DNA of 34,223 nucleotides from Clostridia bacterium (GCA_017390825.1 JAFPAK010000346.1:1-34223); one strand, 5' to 3'. Numbered from the stretch's first letter, positions 1-11,842 are shown. Notes: generated from the sequence alone by a model not told the origin. Translations and numbers: made by a program.

Positions 1-36
1 AACAGGAATTTGTTGTTCTAAAAGCATCTCATTCAT
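1..36 (-). CDS. possible start of an unrecognised protein, cut by window edge
   Basis: An ATG at 34-36 opens a frame that stays open to the window edge for 12 codons (MNEMLLEQQIPV). No good ribosome binding site precedes it, and 12 residues are too few to assign a family. It lies where the relaxase gene normally follows mobC in Tn1549-type elements, but the visible residues do not resemble a relaxase N-terminus that I know. It could be a gene start, an in-frame internal ATG, or chance. Confidence 0.2.
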   Translation of the reverse strand, partial: MNEMLLEQQIPV

Positions 37-66
37 CCCAGTAAAATATTTTAAGTTATTCTTTGC

Positions 67-129
67 TCATTTTGTAATTCTTAAAAATCTTTCGCTGTAT
101 ATGAAAGATGATTTTTGCAAGGATGTCAT
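67..129 (-). CDS. 20-codon ORF coupled to the mobC stop
   Basis: An ATG at 127-129 overlaps the mobC stop in an ATGA arrangement, as expected for a translationally coupled downstream gene. The frame ends after 20 codons at TGA 67-69. It may be a real short coupled peptide, the remnant of a frameshifted or replaced downstream gene, or chance. No family is recognised. The rest of the first 125 bases holds only the possible edge ORF at 1-36. Confidence 0.2.
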   Translation of the reverse strand: MTSLQKSSFIYSERFLRITK

Positions 130-464
130 TTTATCTTTGAAAATCTTGCAATTATCTTATCGAGCATACACCAAAGCTGAGCTTGATTTTCTTGAATTTC
201 CTTAATCTCATTTTGAAACACCACTCCGGTTGCGTTTACTTTTATAGCAATCTGATTTATGTTGTTGCTTGTATAACGAAGTAATCTAGTTGTTTCTTTC
301 AGCTCGGGTATATCAAAGTTTATAACATACCCGTCAATAGCCATTTTGCGAATATAAGCACTCATATTCTGAGAACCGTACAACTCCATTTTCTTTTTGA
401 TAGCTTCTTTTTCTTCATTGGAAACCCAAAACAAAATTGCGTTATCTCTATTACGCTTTCTCAT
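126..464 (-). CDS. mobC: MobC-family relaxosome accessory protein
   Basis: This 112-residue protein matches the plasmid mobilization relaxosome MobC family. It has a basic start (MRKRNRD), a ribbon-helix-helix-like segment around residues 15-50 (including SAYIRKMAIDGYV), and the hallmark stretch LLRYTSNNINQIAIKVNATG near residues 61-80, followed by a C-terminal helix. MobC proteins bind oriT and help the relaxase open and nick the DNA before transfer. The ATG directly follows the TAA of the upstream gene, with AGGTG as binding site, so translation is probably coupled. The partner relaxase is usually the next gene; it is not recognisable in the 125 bases left in the window. Family assignment rests on recognised motifs. 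Confidence 0.88.
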   Translation of the reverse strand: MRKRNRDNAILFWVSNEEKEAIKKKMELYGSQNMSAYIRKMAIDGYVINFDIPELKETTRLLRYTSNNINQIAIKVNATGVVFQNEIKEIQENQAQLWCMLDKIIARFSKIK

Positions 465-2084
465 TTATAACACCTGATCTTTCTTCTTCGTAGCGGTAGA
501 AGCAGGTGATATATTATCTTTTGCAGATTCAAGTTTTTTCAAAACAGACGGTTTACGTTCACCTTCGATTTTCTTAATCTGCCTGACAAAAATATCTGTA
601 AGACCGGGATTAACACCATCAACAACGAGAGATAAATCAATCTTTTCTTTATCATCATTCGGACGAACTGTTTTTGCCCAAGCCTTATTTTCAGGCGATA
701 TTCTGCCGTCATAATCTTTTACGATACAAGTAAGAGCAAGAATTTTCTTCACACGGTCAATGCCGAAATTTTCAACAACTTTTTTTGCTCCTTCGGGGTC
801 AAGTCTGCAATCTGAATAGTTATCGTTGATAGCGCCTTCAATAGCAGTTTTGCACATATTGTCTGCTCTTGAAGAAAGCCTATATGCTGAAATTTCTTCT
901 CTATCTCTTGCTTCTGCAAAAGGTTTTTCATAAAGCGGAAATTTACTCGGATCGTTATACGGAATAGCCTGAATTTCACCGTCAAGCATAAAAAACATTT
1001 CGGGTTCTGCAAAATGTTCCGAATACTTCTCAATCTGTTCGGGAGTAAGGGAGCAGAAATCTTCTTCACCGAGTCCTACAACAAGAAATGTTCCCGAAAC
1101 AATATCGTAAATGCCGTTCTCATCATCACGCAAAGCACGGTTTAACTGCATACCATTTATTTTACCTTCTTCGTTACAAACAAGTCCTACGGGTTCTTCA
1201 AACGGATAAACCGCTTCGATATATCCGCCAACCTGCTGTTGTAAACTTTCAAGTCCACAATCAATAGTTTCAACTTTCGGCTTTTCTCCCGGTGCAACAA
1301 CGAGAACAGTTAATGTGTTCTCTGTTTGCTTTTCAAAATTATGCTCCGCCGTTTCCGTTATCGTATCTCTTAAAGTCTGCATATAATCTGTTTCTTTGTC
1401 TGCAAACATTTCATAAACTTCCTGCAACGGTGAAGGTGAATCCATCAATGCTTTCATAAGCTCATCTGAAAGCTCGACTTCTTCAAGTGCAACAAGAATA
1501 TCCTCACGAACAGTAAATTCGTAAGTGTGACTTAAAATTTCTTCGGGTTGCTGTTTCATAAGCCATTCTCTGTAATTCTGCTGTTCTGCGTGCATCATAT
1601 CATACAGAGTGCTTTTCAGTTCTTCTGTACCCATATCTTTACCTCCTATTTCATTAAGATGTTTTTCAAACGTTTCACGGTCATAAGCGTAAACATAAAA
1701 GTTGTAATCGCCTTTGGTGGGATTGCATCTCAAAATGTAGCTATGTTCATCGGTATCAACTCTGAAACCGTATTCTTTGGTATAGTTACCTTCGATAACT
1801 CCATCGGGATTGTTTTGACAATAAGCAGAAAGAGAGCTTCTGTCTTTCAGAAGCTCTCCATAACCGAATCGCAAAGAATTGATAACATCATCAAATTCTC
1901 TTTTGAATTCATCAGTTTTTAAAAACTTTACTTTATCTTCCCAAGTGGTGTAAAAGCCTTTGCCGCTTGTGTCAAAATCCCCACGGAGAAAACCGATACA
2001 ACCGCTTTCTACATAGTCATTCTGCGACTGCGTATATGAAAACGGTATTTCTTCGGGTTTTATTGGTCTGATTGATAAATCCAT
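465..2084 (-). CDS. multi-domain mobile-element protein (DUF3848/DUF3846/DUF3849-like)
   Basis: This 539-residue protein looks like a chain of domains common in Clostridial conjugative elements. Residues about 1-145 form an N-terminal module I do not recognise (contains GFLRGDFDTSGKGFYTTW). Residues about 155-245 resemble DUF3848 (EEILSHTYEFTVREDIL). Residues about 255-370 resemble DUF3846 (VVAPGEKPKVE, VCNEEGKINGMQLNRAL). Residues about 380-480 resemble DUF3849 (SSRADNMCKTAIEGAI, KDYDGRISPENKAWAK). The tail is Lys-rich. No catalytic motif is visible. Such domains are known as parts of 'polyvalent' proteins carried by phages and conjugative elements and thought to act in the recipient during establishment; the exact role is unknown. 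It starts directly after the stop of the giant gene, with GGAGGA upstream, implying coupled expression. Confidence 0.75.
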   Translation of the reverse strand: MDLSIRPIKPEEIPFSYTQSQNDYVESGCIGFLRGDFDTSGKGFYTTWEDKVKFLKTDEFKREFDDVINSLRFGYGELLKDRSSLSAYCQNNPDGVIEGNYTKEYGFRVDTDEHSYILRCNPTKGDYNFYVYAYDRETFEKHLNEIGGKDMGTEELKSTLYDMMHAEQQNYREWLMKQQPEEILSHTYEFTVREDILVALEEVELSDELMKALMDSPSPLQEVYEMFADKETDYMQTLRDTITETAEHNFEKQTENTLTVLVVAPGEKPKVETIDCGLESLQQQVGGYIEAVYPFEEPVGLVCNEEGKINGMQLNRALRDDENGIYDIVSGTFLVVGLGEEDFCSLTPEQIEKYSEHFAEPEMFFMLDGEIQAIPYNDPSKFPLYEKPFAEARDREEISAYRLSSRADNMCKTAIEGAINDNYSDCRLDPEGAKKVVENFGIDRVKKILALTCIVKDYDGRISPENKAWAKTVRPNDDKEKIDLSLVVDGVNPGLTDIFVRQIKKIEGERKPSVLKKLESAKDNISPASTATKKKDQVL

Positions 2085-5000
2085 TTATAAAACTTCCTCC
2101 GTTTTCTTTTTTTCTGTTGTTTTTGGGATAGTTGTTTTGCTTTTTGCACTTGCCATCTGCAACTTATCCATAATTGACGGTCTGCTGCTTTTGGCAATAG
2201 CATTTTCCGCTGACGGAGCTTCAGGCTTATCCATATTTAGAGCGATATTCAGCTCTGTAAGTCTTGCAGACTTGATTTTCAGTTCTTCCTCTTGCGGGAA
2301 AGGTTTACCGAGTTCGGCTTTCGCATTTTCCATCTGAGTTTTAACATTATCAAGCCTTAATTGAGTATCGTTCAATCTCTTTGTTATGGAATCAAGCACA
2401 TTATCAATACGAATAAGATTACCTCTCGGATCTTTGCCGAGTTCTACTTTGTGGGACATTTTGCCTTTGAGGGTTAGAACATACTTTTTACCGAAATCTT
2501 CTACCGACAATGACATATCAAAACCTCTGTAAGAACCTATCGGTGTTTCCATAAAGATTTTCACATCTTTCATTGCATCAATGAGAGCTGCACCCGCATT
2601 TTCTTTGTCGGTTAAGAAATCACCCCGAACGGTCATTCCGGCAAATCCTTCGGGCGGATGCGAGTTGTCTTTTGCAGTCTGAATATCGGCTTGGAATCCG
2701 TTAATGTATTCTTCGTATTGCTTTATTTGTTGCGGAAAGTTTTTGAGAATATTATCTTCAAGTCGGAATTGCTGATTTTGATGGCTCGCTTTCATAAGTT
2801 TCAGCTTTGCCACATCGACATCCAAATCCATTTTCTCCTTAATGCGTTCATCACCCGCACAAAGAGCTTTGATTTCTGCAAAGGAAAGAGTAGTTTCGTC
2901 AACATCTTCGCAGGAACGCACGGGAGATTTTGAAGTCATAATCTGTGATATGAACTTCTGCTTTTGTTCAAGTGTCTGCCAAAGGTAAGCATCGAATGTT
3001 GACTCGGTAACATATCGGTAAATATGTACTTTTTCATTCTGATTACCTTGTCGGACAATTCTGCCGCTTCGCTGTTCCAGATCACCCGGACGCCACGGTG
3101 CATCCAAATCGTGAAGTGCAATCAGTCTGTCTTGCACGTTGGTACCTGCACCCATTTTTGATGTACTGCCCATAAGAACACGGACTTTACCGGAACGCAC
3201 TTTTCCAAATAAATCTTTCTTCTTTTCTTCCGTATTTGCATCGTGAATAAAAGCGATTTCTTCAGGTTTAACACCACTTGCAATCAGCTTATCCCGTATA
3301 TCTTCATAAACCGTAAAAGACTTTTCGGGGATAGGGTCAAGATTTGTAAGTGTCGGTTCAGCTTTCGCCGCTGTTTTGGTTTTCGGAGTGGATATATCAC
3401 AGAACACAAGCTGTGTCAGTTTATCCGCATTTCCTTCTTCATAAATTCTGACAATGTTATCAACACAAAGATTAACCTTTGTACCTTCTTCATCAGCGAA
3501 ATCGGGATTGATTATTCTTTGGTCAAGACCGAGCTTTCTGCCGTCAGAAGTTATTTTCAGCATATTATCTTCCGAAGGGTCAACACTACCTAAATGAACG
3601 GCGGCAGCTCTTTCGGATAATTCACTAACCAAGCCTTTTTGTGTTTCTGTCGGATGAGCAACAACATTGTGATATTCAGCTTCGGGTCTCGGCAGATTTA
3701 AAGTATCTGCCGTTTTTATATCTGCCGCTTCCTTAAACATATTCATAAGTTCGGGCAGATTAAAGAATTTTGCAAAACGGGTTCTTGCTCTGTATCCCGT
3801 GCCTTCGGGTGCAAGTTCAATAGCCGTTGTTGTTTCGCCGAAGTTTGATGCCCAAGCATCAAAGTGGGTCAGATTCTTTTTCTGAAGCATATCGTATTGA
3901 AGATAACGCATCATTGTATAAAGTTCTGTCATTGAGTTTGAAACGGGAGTTCCCGTAGCGAAAACAACACCTTTATTGCCCGTGACTTCATCAAGATAAC
4001 GGCACTTCATAAACATATCGGAAGATTTCTGTGCTTCTGATGTGGAAAGACCTGCAACGTTTCTCATCTTCGTATAAAGAAACAGGTTCTTGTAATTGTG
4101 AGCTTCGTCAACATACAGACGGTCAACACCGAGCTGCTCGAAGTTTACAACATCATCTTTTCGTTCTGTTGACTGCAATTTTTCAAGTTTGGCTTCAAGA
4201 CTTCTGCGTGTCTTTTCAAGCTGTTTAACAGTAAACTTTTCGCCTCTGTCATATTTCATCATAGCGATATTCTCGGTTATTTCATCAATCTGCTGTTGTA
4301 TGAGCCGTTCTTGTCTTTCGAGCGAAACGGGTATCTTCTCAAACTGTGAATGACCGATAATAATAGCATCGTAATCGCCAGTAGCAATTCTCGCACAGAA
4401 TTTCTTTCTGTTTTCAGGCTGAAAGTCTTTCTTTGTAGTAACAAGAATATTTGCAGAAGGATAAAGGCGAAGAAACTCCGATGCCCATTGTTCGGTAAGA
4501 TGATTGGGAACAGCAAACAACGGTTTTCGGCAAAGACCGAGCCTTTTGCTCTCCATGGCCGCCGCTACCATTTCAAATGTTTTACCTGCGCCGACTTCGT
4601 GAGCAAGCAGAGTGTTACCGCCGTAGAGAATGTGAGCCACCGCATTGAGCTGATGTTCACGCAGCTTTATTTCGGGGTTCATACCCGAAAAAACTATATG
4701 ACTTCCGTCATATTCTCTCGGCTTTGTAGAGTTGAACAATACATTGTATTTTTCAACAAGATAGTTACGTCTTTCGGGATCACGGAATATCCAATCTCTG
4801 AACTCGTCTTTTATGACCTGTTGTTTTTGCTGTGCAAGAGTTGTTTCTTTTGAATTGAGAACTCTTTTTTCCTTACCGTTTTCTATAACGGTGTCGTAAA
4901 CTCTTACGTCACGGAGATTAAGTGAATCTTCGAGAATTTCATAAGCACTTTTTCTTGTTGTACCGTATGTAACGTGAGCATTGACGTCACTTCCTGAAAT

Positions 5001-8000
5001 GAATGATTTGTTTTCAATTCTCCATTCAGCGGTATATTCCGAATATTTCACTTTCATATTGAACTGTGCATAATTCGGTGTTTTGAAAGTTTCAAACATA
5101 AACTGCTCGATAATCTCTTTGTCTATCCAAGTTGCACCGAGCCTTACTTCGATTTCACTTGCATCAAGTTCCTTCGGCTGAGCCTTTGCCAGAGCTTCAA
5201 CATTTACATTGAAAAACGGATTTTTTTCGGCTTCATACTCTGCATAGACAAGTTTCTCTCCGACATTACCCGAAAGGTATTCATCGGCTGTCTGCCAACC
5301 GATATAACTTCTGTCGGGATTACTTTCCAAATCAAAAGGACCCGTTCTCGGGTCTTTGAAAATAATGCCTTGCAAATCTTCAACGATTTTCTGCGGTGTT
5401 GCTCCTTCACCCATAAGTGAAGCCATAAATCCGAGGTCAACGCAGGCTCGTTCACCGATTGAAACGGCAAGAGCTTCAACTGCGGTATCAACCTTCGTTA
5501 CGGAAGAATGTTGTTTGATTGTTCGTTTGGTAAACATATCAGCTTTTCTTTTGAGTTTCTTTTCTTCATCAAGAACCTCAAGAGAGCAGAGAAGATAATA
5601 TGACGAATCGTTTGAAAAAGCACTTTTATTTACTTTATCGTTGATTAAACCGTATTTCTTCGTAAAGTTATCATACAGAGTATTGAGTTCTGCTTGTTTC
5701 TCGCTGATTTCGCTGTCGGTAGTCAGCTCATCCAACTGTAAATCAATCAGTTCATTTACACAGTCACGCAAACCAACCATACCTTTTATGCGTTCTTTGG
5801 CGGTTGCATTGACTTCGGTTTTTACCATAATACTGTTCTGACGGTAATAAACATCACCGTCAACAACTGCATAAGAATAGTTTTTAACATTCGGGTCAGC
5901 AGTTATTGATACCTTTGAAACTTCCGTGTTTTCTTCGAGTGTGGGAAGTTCGGCAGCTTTGTATGAGCCTTGAATATTCTTCATCGCTTCGTGAAGAAGC
6001 TCACCCAAATCTGCACCCTCAATGGGTTTTACGGTAAAGGCATCTACTCCGTACTGTGTACTTTTCGATGATTGTTCGCCTAAAATCATTTCGGGATGTT
6101 CGGTGAAATATGAGTTAATCGGGAATCCGTTTTCACTCATTCCGAGATGAACCCAATCGGGTTCAATTTCCATCGGTTCTTCTCTTTTCTGCAAGAAGAT
6201 AATATCCGATACAACATCTGTTCCCGCATTAGCTTTGAAAGCATTATTCGGCAAACGGACAGCGCCGAGCAAATCGGCTCTTTGAGCAAGATATTTACGG
6301 ACTTCGGGTGTTTTCGCATCCATCGTGTGATGTGATGTTACAAATGCTACAATTCCGCCTGGACGAACTTGGTCAAGAGCTTTCGCAAAGAAATAGTTAT
6401 GAATAGAAAAACCGAGTTTGTTATATTCTCTATCATTTACTTTTGTCTGACCGAAAGGAACGTTACCTATTGCAATATCATAGAAATCTCTGCGACTTGT
6501 TTTTTCAAATCCCGATATGGTTATATCGGCATTGGGATAAAGCTGTTTTGCTATTCTGCCTGAAATACTGTCAATTTCAACACCGTAGAGCCTTGACGTT
6601 GACATTTCATCGGGGAGCATACCGAAGAAATTACCGATACCCATTGACGGCTCAAGAATGTTACCTTCTGTAAATCCCATATTGCCGATTGCTTCATACA
6701 TAGCATTTATGATTGTCGGACTTGTATAGTGAGCATCAAGAACAGATGATTTTGCTGCCCTGTATTCATCGGGTGAAAGAGTAACATAAAGTTCTCTGTA
6801 TTCATCGCCCCATTTTTCATTGGTATCATCAAAAGCATCTGCAAGACCGCCCCAACCGACATAACGGGATAATATCTCTTGTTCTTCGGGAGTTGCATTT
6901 CTTCCTTCAGATTCAAGTTCTTTCAGAAGATTTATCGCAATGATATTGTTTTTGAACTTTTCCTTTGCACCGCCGATACCGAGGTTATAGTCTGTTATGT
7001 GAAAATTTTCAGGCTTTGATAATTCGGGTTCATCGGTGCGAATAGTCTGAATTGTAATATCGTAAGGGAGTCCGTAATCTTCCGCTTTGAATTCTTCAAC
7101 GGTTTTTGTAGTAAACTTTGAATGTTCTTCCTGCGGATACCGGTCAAGCAGTTTCAGAAAATTCGCTCTGTTTTCGACACGGCTGATGGGATAGAGAAGT
7201 GTTGTATCTCTTATGCGAACATCGTGACTGCCTATATCTTCAATGACATAGGGTGTGTCATTTTCAAGATAAATAACATCTCCGACATTGTAAGGAATTT
7301 CGAGTTCTCTGATTTTTTCAGCTACGGTATTTGTGCCATAAACTATCCTTTTGATTTCTTCCAAATCTGCAAGTGCTTCTTCTTCAGTATCGAACCAATG
7401 TGTGAGATTATCTTCCGTCACATAGAAATCGTCTGTTTCATTGTCATAGACGGCATATTTCTCACCTTCAAAGGGAACAGAGAGCTGACGGACTTCAAAT
7501 CTGCCTGAAGGCTCTGTATCATTCATCACTTGCTGAATGAACGGAGAATTTCCCAATGCTTCGGGGTCAACCACTTCACCGTTTACAATGCCGTGTTCTG
7601 CAAGGTTTTCACGAATGGCAGACGGGTCAACATCGGCAAAATCATCAATTTTCGTTTTACCAAACGTTTGTGATTCAAGTGCCTCATCGGGAATATACAC
7701 CAAATCATCGAAATCCAAACTGTAAAGCTCACCGTTAATCAACGCTTCAAGACTGTCATAGCTTCGGCTGTCATAATGATTATTGTCGATAAATCGGTCA
7801 ATTCTGAAATCCACGAGATTTACGGAAACCTGAACGGGAATTTCTGCATCGGTTAAGGTGGTATATGCGATATCAATGTTTTTCATATCGCTGAAATCGG
7901 CATCCTCGCCGTATTCCTCAAGACAAAACTTGTTTATCAAATCTTTTGCCTTTTCCAGTTCGCTGTTATCACCGATACGAAGCATCTGAAATGTTTCCCT

Positions 8001-11000
8001 TTCGGTTTTACCGTTGGGAACAGCAGAAATTACTACATTGTTTTCTTCACGGATTTTTTCGAGGTATGCTTCAAGTCTGTGTCTTGGGAATCCGCACATT
8101 TCAACTCTGCCGATATTCGGAAACTCTCTGCTTGTTAATACCAAATCAAGCTGTTTTGATACTTTTATCGCATCTTCACCGAACATTTCAAAGAAATCTC
8201 CGACCTGATATAGAACGATACTGTCGGGATTATGTTCTTTCAGACCGTTATATTCATCAGCGATAATGCTGTTTCGGGAATTTACAGTAACCGCAGGCTT
8301 TTCATTAACGGGTGTTTCTCTTTCGGGGAGAGATATACCGTTTTGTTCAGCAAGTTTGCCGAACTCACCAAGAAGATCATCACTTATTCCGAGTGCTGAA
8401 CCGTCATCTTCAAAAACAATAGCTTCATCAACAAGGAACTCATAAAACTCCTGACCTTTCCAAACGTTATCTCCGTCATCGGCTATAAGAATGTTATCTT
8501 TATAAGCAAGGTCAATATCGTCAATTTTCAGAGCGGAAAGAACTTTATATAACACCTCTGTTTCTTTCGTTTCCGGTTGAACAAAAGACAATATAACTTT
8601 TTCCGGATTCCTTGTTTCATCAACATGAGGATATCTGTCCATAACGCCCTTATCCAATGCCATAACAACAGTTTCAATGTTGTTTTCAACAAGGCTTTTT
8701 GTTACATAGCTGAGGTTGAAATCAAGCACCTGACAACAAGGTGTGAAAACATTACCGTAGATATTCTTTTCTACTGCGGTATAGTTTGTGTGCTTTGCAA
8801 CAGTTTCAGCATCTTTGCCAAAGGCATAATAAAAGCCGCCGACGTGCATAAGAACTATACTGTCGGGGTTATCATTTTTCACTTGCTCATATTGAAGTAA
8901 GAAATCGGGTTTGTTGCTGTCATCAATATCCGTTTCAGTTTCCGTATTAACCGCAGGTCTTTCAACCTCAACTTCTACTCTCAAATGATTGTTCGCAGGG
9001 TTTTCCTTAACTTTTTTCTCAAATTCATCTTTTGAAAATTCTTCGGTGAACAAAGGAAATTGAATGTTACTGAGAACAACGGGTTCTTCAAGTGAAAGAA
9101 TAGTGTATTCATCTGTACCGAGTTTTACGGTATCACCGATGCTATATTCATATCGGTATTCTTTGGTGGGTTCCTTTTCATTTGCGGAATTACGAAGAAT
9201 ATCACTTATTTCACGTTCTCTTTTCCATTCAGCTTCTTTTAATAATCTGTTCTCAAGCCACTGCGGATACATTTCTGTTTCTTTGGAATTTAAGTATCTG
9301 TCAGCTTTTATCAGTTCTGAAAGACGGCTTTCGATATAATTCCACGTTAATAAAACTCTTCTCTGTGGAACACTGTAATGGTCGGATATTTCAATGCCTT
9401 TTGCATCGTGACCTTCCCAAAATCCACTTGCAGGGATAGCATCCGAATGTCCGCCCGTACCGTATTCGTTTTTTAGGAATTTTATATTTTCTTCCTTTGA
9501 AAGACTTTCGGTAAACTGTCTGTAAATACGCATTTTACCTTCGCTGAAATCGCTTCCGCCGCAAAGTACATAATCAACAGCAGATTGCGGCAGATACAAA
9601 GGAGCTTCATTTTTCACTGCTGTACCGATAAGTTCCATTTGTTTTTCGGCATCGGACAAAAGCGAAGCCTGCGGCTCTGTCCATTCCTCCATAAGCATAA
9701 GTCCGAAAACACTTCGTTCAATCTGAAACCATTTTTGCCACGCTTCACGGAGTTCTGTTCCGTCATTACGCCATAACCTGATGGCATCGGAATAGGCTTC
9801 AAATCCTGCATTTACACCGTTGGAGAGTGTCATTTCATACGGTGTTGAGTTAAAGAAAGACATAATAAAATCGCTACGTTCATCTCTGTCAGAATGACTT
9901 TCATAGAACATAGCGATTTCTTCTTTATGCGGAGCCAAAAATGTTTTAATCAGCTCGTTTTTTTCTTTATTTTGGTGAAAATATTCGATACCGTTCCATC
10001 GGGCATCGAAATCGTGATTGCTTAACTGTAAATCAGTTCCGTCAGAATTATCTCCTCTGCCTGAGCCTGAAGATTGTTCATCAGACCGACCCATTTCATC
10101 GGGTCGCTCGCTTTCAGTTCTTCCGTCACTCCCGATGATTTCATCAGTTCGGGCATCATCTGTTCCAAGCGATTGTTCGCTGCTTCGTCTATCTCCAACA
10201 GATGGCTGTAAAGAGTGTCCCTCAATACCATTCTGTTCCAAAGAGCCGGACGGTGATTCTTGAGATATTCCTTCCTCATTCTGCCGTATTTCCCGAGGGG
10301 TTTCTTCTCGGTCTGAACGAGAGTTAAGTTCGGAATCAGATAATCTCCGTTCTGACTGTAAGTGATGTTGCTCATTGTTCTTGCTCCTTTCACGTTCATA
10401 ATTTTTAACCGATATTTCTATCTGCCTTAACACCTGCTCACTTGTTTCGCTGACCGCAGTTGCAAGGAAATTAACAGTATCGGAAGTGTTGAAATCGAAG
10501 ATACTTAAAAAATCTTCATCTTCAAAATATTCATCAGCATTTATTCCGCAACGGGTCAGGAGAGTATATGTTGTGCTGACAACCGCCGCATTTCGGAATG
10601 CCATACCGATGTTATCTTCATCATAACCCTCAAGGAACGAATCGTCAACGATGTCAAAAATATCCCGTTTGAAGTTTCCCCAATATTCATCAACAAGCTG
10701 TGCAGCTATACTTTCAAGCTGATTTGCAATACCGTTTTTAGCGGAAACGTCATATTTGCTTTCAAGAGCTGATGTAACCGTGTTTTCATGTTCATCTCTG
10801 TATTCCCATAAAAACGGAGTCTTTGAGCGTTCCGTTTTACCCGTATCGGAAACATCAAAAACATATTTAAGTGTTCTCGGTTCTGTATCAGTATCAATGA
10901 GTGCAATACCTTTTGAACCTCTGCGGATATATCTGTTCATCTGCTTATTCCATATATCATAATCGGCGCAAGCTGTCGCTTCGGGCCGTTGAGCGAAAAT

Positions 11001-11150
11001 AAGCAATTGTTCATTAAACGGATATTTATAGAGCCGTGCGGCAGTATGAAGGAACAAAGTCCAACTCTGTCTTGAACGGGTCAGATTTCTTTCTGTTTCT
11101 TCTGCAAGGAGAGCAATTTGCTGGACTTTTGATATATTTTCATTTTCCAT
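2085..11150 (-). CDS. giant polyvalent protein: ArdC-N, MutS-I-like, N6-adenine methylase, SNF2 helicase
   Basis: A 3021-residue intact frame. Residues about 10-110 match the ArdC N-terminal single-strand-binding domain ([20 protein letters not shown]). Residues about 255-375 are a Ser/Glu/Arg-rich linker. Residues about 430-640 hold modules typical of LtrC-type proteins ([12 protein letters not shown]). Two MutS domain-I-like modules follow at about 750-880 and 960-1055 ([28 protein letters not shown]). An adenine methylase lies near 1470-1640, with motif [11 protein letters not shown] at about 1500 and NVPFG near 1562. A SNF2-type helicase spans about 2150-2760: GAGKT near 2186, DEAH near 2347, ATGTPVSNS near 2396 and [11 protein letters not shown] near 2693. 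Relatives in Tn1549-type elements are annotated as DNA methylase/helicase and probably protect or remodel DNA entering a recipient; that role is inferred. The ATG follows a clear AGGAGG and an intercistronic hairpin. Confidence 0.9.
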   Translation of the reverse strand: MENENISKVQQIALLAEETERNLTRSRQSWTLFLHTAARLYKYPFNEQLLIFAQRPEATACADYDIWNKQMNRYIRRGSKGIALIDTDTEPRTLKYVFDVSDTGKTERSKTPFLWEYRDEHENTVTSALESKYDVSAKNGIANQLESIAAQLVDEYWGNFKRDIFDIVDDSFLEGYDEDNIGMAFRNAAVVSTTYTLLTRCGINADEYFEDEDFLSIFDFNTSDTVNFLATAVSETSEQVLRQIEISVKNYERERSKNNEQHHLQSERRLSDSELNSRSDREETPREIRQNEEGISQESPSGSLEQNGIEGHSLQPSVGDRRSSEQSLGTDDARTDEIIGSDGRTESERPDEMGRSDEQSSGSGRGDNSDGTDLQLSNHDFDARWNGIEYFHQNKEKNELIKTFLAPHKEEIAMFYESHSDRDERSDFIMSFFNSTPYEMTLSNGVNAGFEAYSDAIRLWRNDGTELREAWQKWFQIERSVFGLMLMEEWTEPQASLLSDAEKQMELIGTAVKNEAPLYLPQSAVDYVLCGGSDFSEGKMRIYRQFTESLSKEENIKFLKNEYGTGGHSDAIPASGFWEGHDAKGIEISDHYSVPQRRVLLTWNYIESRLSELIKADRYLNSKETEMYPQWLENRLLKEAEWKREREISDILRNSANEKEPTKEYRYEYSIGDTVKLGTDEYTILSLEEPVVLSNIQFPLFTEEFSKDEFEKKVKENPANNHLRVEVEVERPAVNTETETDIDDSNKPDFLLQYEQVKNDNPDSIVLMHVGGFYYAFGKDAETVAKHTNYTAVEKNIYGNVFTPCCQVLDFNLSYVTKSLVENNIETVVMALDKGVMDRYPHVDETRNPEKVILSFVQPETKETEVLYKVLSALKIDDIDLAYKDNILIADDGDNVWKGQEFYEFLVDEAIVFEDDGSALGISDDLLGEFGKLAEQNGISLPERETPVNEKPAVTVNSRNSIIADEYNGLKEHNPDSIVLYQVGDFFEMFGEDAIKVSKQLDLVLTSREFPNIGRVEMCGFPRHRLEAYLEKIREENNVVISAVPNGKTERETFQMLRIGDNSELEKAKDLINKFCLEEYGEDADFSDMKNIDIAYTTLTDAEIPVQVSVNLVDFRIDRFIDNNHYDSRSYDSLEALINGELYSLDFDDLVYIPDEALESQTFGKTKIDDFADVDPSAIRENLAEHGIVNGEVVDPEALGNSPFIQQVMNDTEPSGRFEVRQLSVPFEGEKYAVYDNETDDFYVTEDNLTHWFDTEEEALADLEEIKRIVYGTNTVAEKIRELEIPYNVGDVIYLENDTPYVIEDIGSHDVRIRDTTLLYPISRVENRANFLKLLDRYPQEEHSKFTTKTVEEFKAEDYGLPYDITIQTIRTDEPELSKPENFHITDYNLGIGGAKEKFKNNIIAINLLKELESEGRNATPEEQEILSRYVGWGGLADAFDDTNEKWGDEYRELYVTLSPDEYRAAKSSVLDAHYTSPTIINAMYEAIGNMGFTEGNILEPSMGIGNFFGMLPDEMSTSRLYGVEIDSISGRIAKQLYPNADITISGFEKTSRRDFYDIAIGNVPFGQTKVNDREYNKLGFSIHNYFFAKALDQVRPGGIVAFVTSHHTMDAKTPEVRKYLAQRADLLGAVRLPNNAFKANAGTDVVSDIIFLQKREEPMEIEPDWVHLGMSENGFPINSYFTEHPEMILGEQSSKSTQYGVDAFTVKPIEGADLGELLHEAMKNIQGSYKAAELPTLEENTEVSKVSITADPNVKNYSYAVVDGDVYYRQNSIMVKTEVNATAKERIKGMVGLRDCVNELIDLQLDELTTDSEISEKQAELNTLYDNFTKKYGLINDKVNKSAFSNDSSYYLLCSLEVLDEEKKLKRKADMFTKRTIKQHSSVTKVDTAVEALAVSIGERACVDLGFMASLMGEGATPQKIVEDLQGIIFKDPRTGPFDLESNPDRSYIGWQTADEYLSGNVGEKLVYAEYEAEKNPFFNVNVEALAKAQPKELDASEIEVRLGATWIDKEIIEQFMFETFKTPNYAQFNMKVKYSEYTAEWRIENKSFISGSDVNAHVTYGTTRKSAYEILEDSLNLRDVRVYDTVIENGKEKRVLNSKETTLAQQKQQVIKDEFRDWIFRDPERRNYLVEKYNVLFNSTKPREYDGSHIVFSGMNPEIKLREHQLNAVAHILYGGNTLLAHEVGAGKTFEMVAAAMESKRLGLCRKPLFAVPNHLTEQWASEFLRLYPSANILVTTKKDFQPENRKKFCARIATGDYDAIIIGHSQFEKIPVSLERQERLIQQQIDEITENIAMMKYDRGEKFTVKQLEKTRRSLEAKLEKLQSTERKDDVVNFEQLGVDRLYVDEAHNYKNLFLYTKMRNVAGLSTSEAQKSSDMFMKCRYLDEVTGNKGVVFATGTPVSNSMTELYTMMRYLQYDMLQKKNLTHFDAWASNFGETTTAIELAPEGTGYRARTRFAKFFNLPELMNMFKEAADIKTADTLNLPRPEAEYHNVVAHPTETQKGLVSELSERAAAVHLGSVDPSEDNMLKITSDGRKLGLDQRIINPDFADEEGTKVNLCVDNIVRIYEEGNADKLTQLVFCDISTPKTKTAAKAEPTLTNLDPIPEKSFTVYEDIRDKLIASGVKPEEIAFIHDANTEEKKKDLFGKVRSGKVRVLMGSTSKMGAGTNVQDRLIALHDLDAPWRPGDLEQRSGRIVRQGNQNEKVHIYRYVTESTFDAYLWQTLEQKQKFISQIMTSKSPVRSCEDVDETTLSFAEIKALCAGDERIKEKMDLDVDVAKLKLMKASHQNQQFRLEDNILKNFPQQIKQYEEYINGFQADIQTAKDNSHPPEGFAGMTVRGDFLTDKENAGAALIDAMKDVKIFMETPIGSYRGFDMSLSVEDFGKKYVLTLKGKMSHKVELGKDPRGNLIRIDNVLDSITKRLNDTQLRLDNVKTQMENAKAELGKPFPQEEELKIKSARLTELNIALNMDKPEAPSAENAIAKSSRPSIMDKLQMASAKSKTTIPKTTEKKKTEEVL

Positions 11151-11175
11151 ATTTTTACCTCCTAAAAATAAATGA

Positions 11176-11201
11176 CGGGAGTGTTCAGAAGAACACCCCC
11201 G
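11176..11201 (-). promoter_or_regulatory. intercistronic RNA hairpin before the giant gene
   Basis: Arms 11176-11186 and 11191-11201 enclose a four-base loop. On the minus-strand RNA all 11 pairs form, one of them G-U. On the plus strand the same position is an A-C mismatch, so the structure fits minus-strand RNA only. It sits between the Ig-like protein gene and the AGGAGG of the giant gene. The following UCAUUUAUUUUU is a poor U-run, so it may be a weak terminator or an RNA-stability or processing hairpin. Confidence 0.55.
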
Positions 11202-11207
11202 ACTTTG

Positions 11208-11606
11208 TTATGATACTATGGATAAATCCATAAGAAGATTTCGGATAAAGGCTATGAGATTATCGAAAAACTTCCACCATAAAAGCTCTACCTTTACCGT
11301 ACATTCTTCTTTAAGGTCAGTTCCTTCGACGCCTGCGGTTATAACACACTCACCGATACCTTTTGACGTTACCACACCGTTTTCGTCAACGGTTGCGACT
11401 TTCTCATTCGACGAAGTGAAATATACATCATCTGAATTTGTATAAATGGTAAGTTCATCGGAGTATCCGTAATAGATGGTCATATAGCGGTTGGTCATAC
11501 GGAAAGAAATATCTTCTTCCGTTGCAAATGCGGTTGTTGCACATACCGTAAACACGGTGACGATGCTTAAAATGAGGGCGATTGCTTTCTTAAGGTTGTT
11601 TTTCAT
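11208..11606 (-). CDS. secreted bacterial Ig-like (Big2) protein
   Basis: A 132-residue protein with a clear signal peptide (KKAIALILSIVTVFTVCATTAFA, cleavage near residue 28). A short Ig-like Big2 domain follows at about 38-105, including the typical pattern VYFTSSNEKVATVDENGVV and KGIGECVITA. The C-terminus (LLWWKFFDNLIAFIRNLLMD) is strongly hydrophobic or amphipathic and could anchor the protein in the membrane or bind a partner. Big2 domains usually mediate adhesion or serve as surface spacers. The start follows AAAGGAG at good spacing, 19 bases below the TTRAP gene. A role in mating-cell contact is inference. Confidence 0.75.
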   Translation of the reverse strand: MKNNLKKAIALILSIVTVFTVCATTAFATEEDISFRMTNRYMTIYYGYSDELTIYTNSDDVYFTSSNEKVATVDENGVVTSKGIGECVITAGVEGTDLKEECTVKVELLWWKFFDNLIAFIRNLLMDLSIVS

Positions 11607-11625
11607 AATTCATTTCTCCTTTGTC

Positions 11626-11841
11626 TTAATCAAATAAATCGGGTATCAGGTCGAGCTGTGCATATTCTTCATCGGTCATTTCTTCAAGACGGGAAATTGC
11701 CGAATCGGTAATAGCTTTGAGTTCTGTTTCTTCCGCAGAAATGTATTCTCTCATTTCTTTGAGTGCGGAGATTGTGTCCGTTCTTGTTCCTGCATTGTGG
11801 ATTGCGATGAGCTGCTGCTCATCATAGGTTACTGCGGTCAT
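11626..11841 (-). CDS. TTRAP-family transposon-transfer assisting protein
   Basis: This 71-residue acidic protein fits the transposon-transfer assisting (TTRAP) family common in Tn1549-like elements. It shows the family pattern of an N-terminal YDEQQLIAIHNAGTR, a central SALKEMREYISAEETELKAI, and an acidic end in LDLIPDLFD. Members are always small and lie beside ArdC/YodL-type genes, as here; the molecular function is not established. The ATG sits one base after the stop of the upstream ArdC-like gene, and its binding site (AAAGGGG) lies within that gene's end, so the two are likely translated together. Confidence 0.85.
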   Translation of the reverse strand: MTAVTYDEQQLIAIHNAGTRTDTISALKEMREYISAEETELKAITDSAISRLEEMTDEEYAQLDLIPDLFD

Positions 11842-11842
11842 A

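Noticed and set aside
4350..4853. 167-codon plus-strand open frame
   Set aside because: It lies wholly opposite the helicase part of the giant gene, has no SD or recognisable domain, and its composition is that of an antisense shadow.
8180..8895. A functional mismatch-repair gene
   Set aside because: Only MutS domain I-like modules are present; the MutS ATPase and clamp domains are absent, so this is a recognition module within the polyvalent protein.
10022..10399. 125-codon minus-strand frame inside the giant gene
   Set aside because: It overlaps the low-complexity linker in another frame. It is an alternative reading of repetitive codons, while the main frame is continuous through the region.
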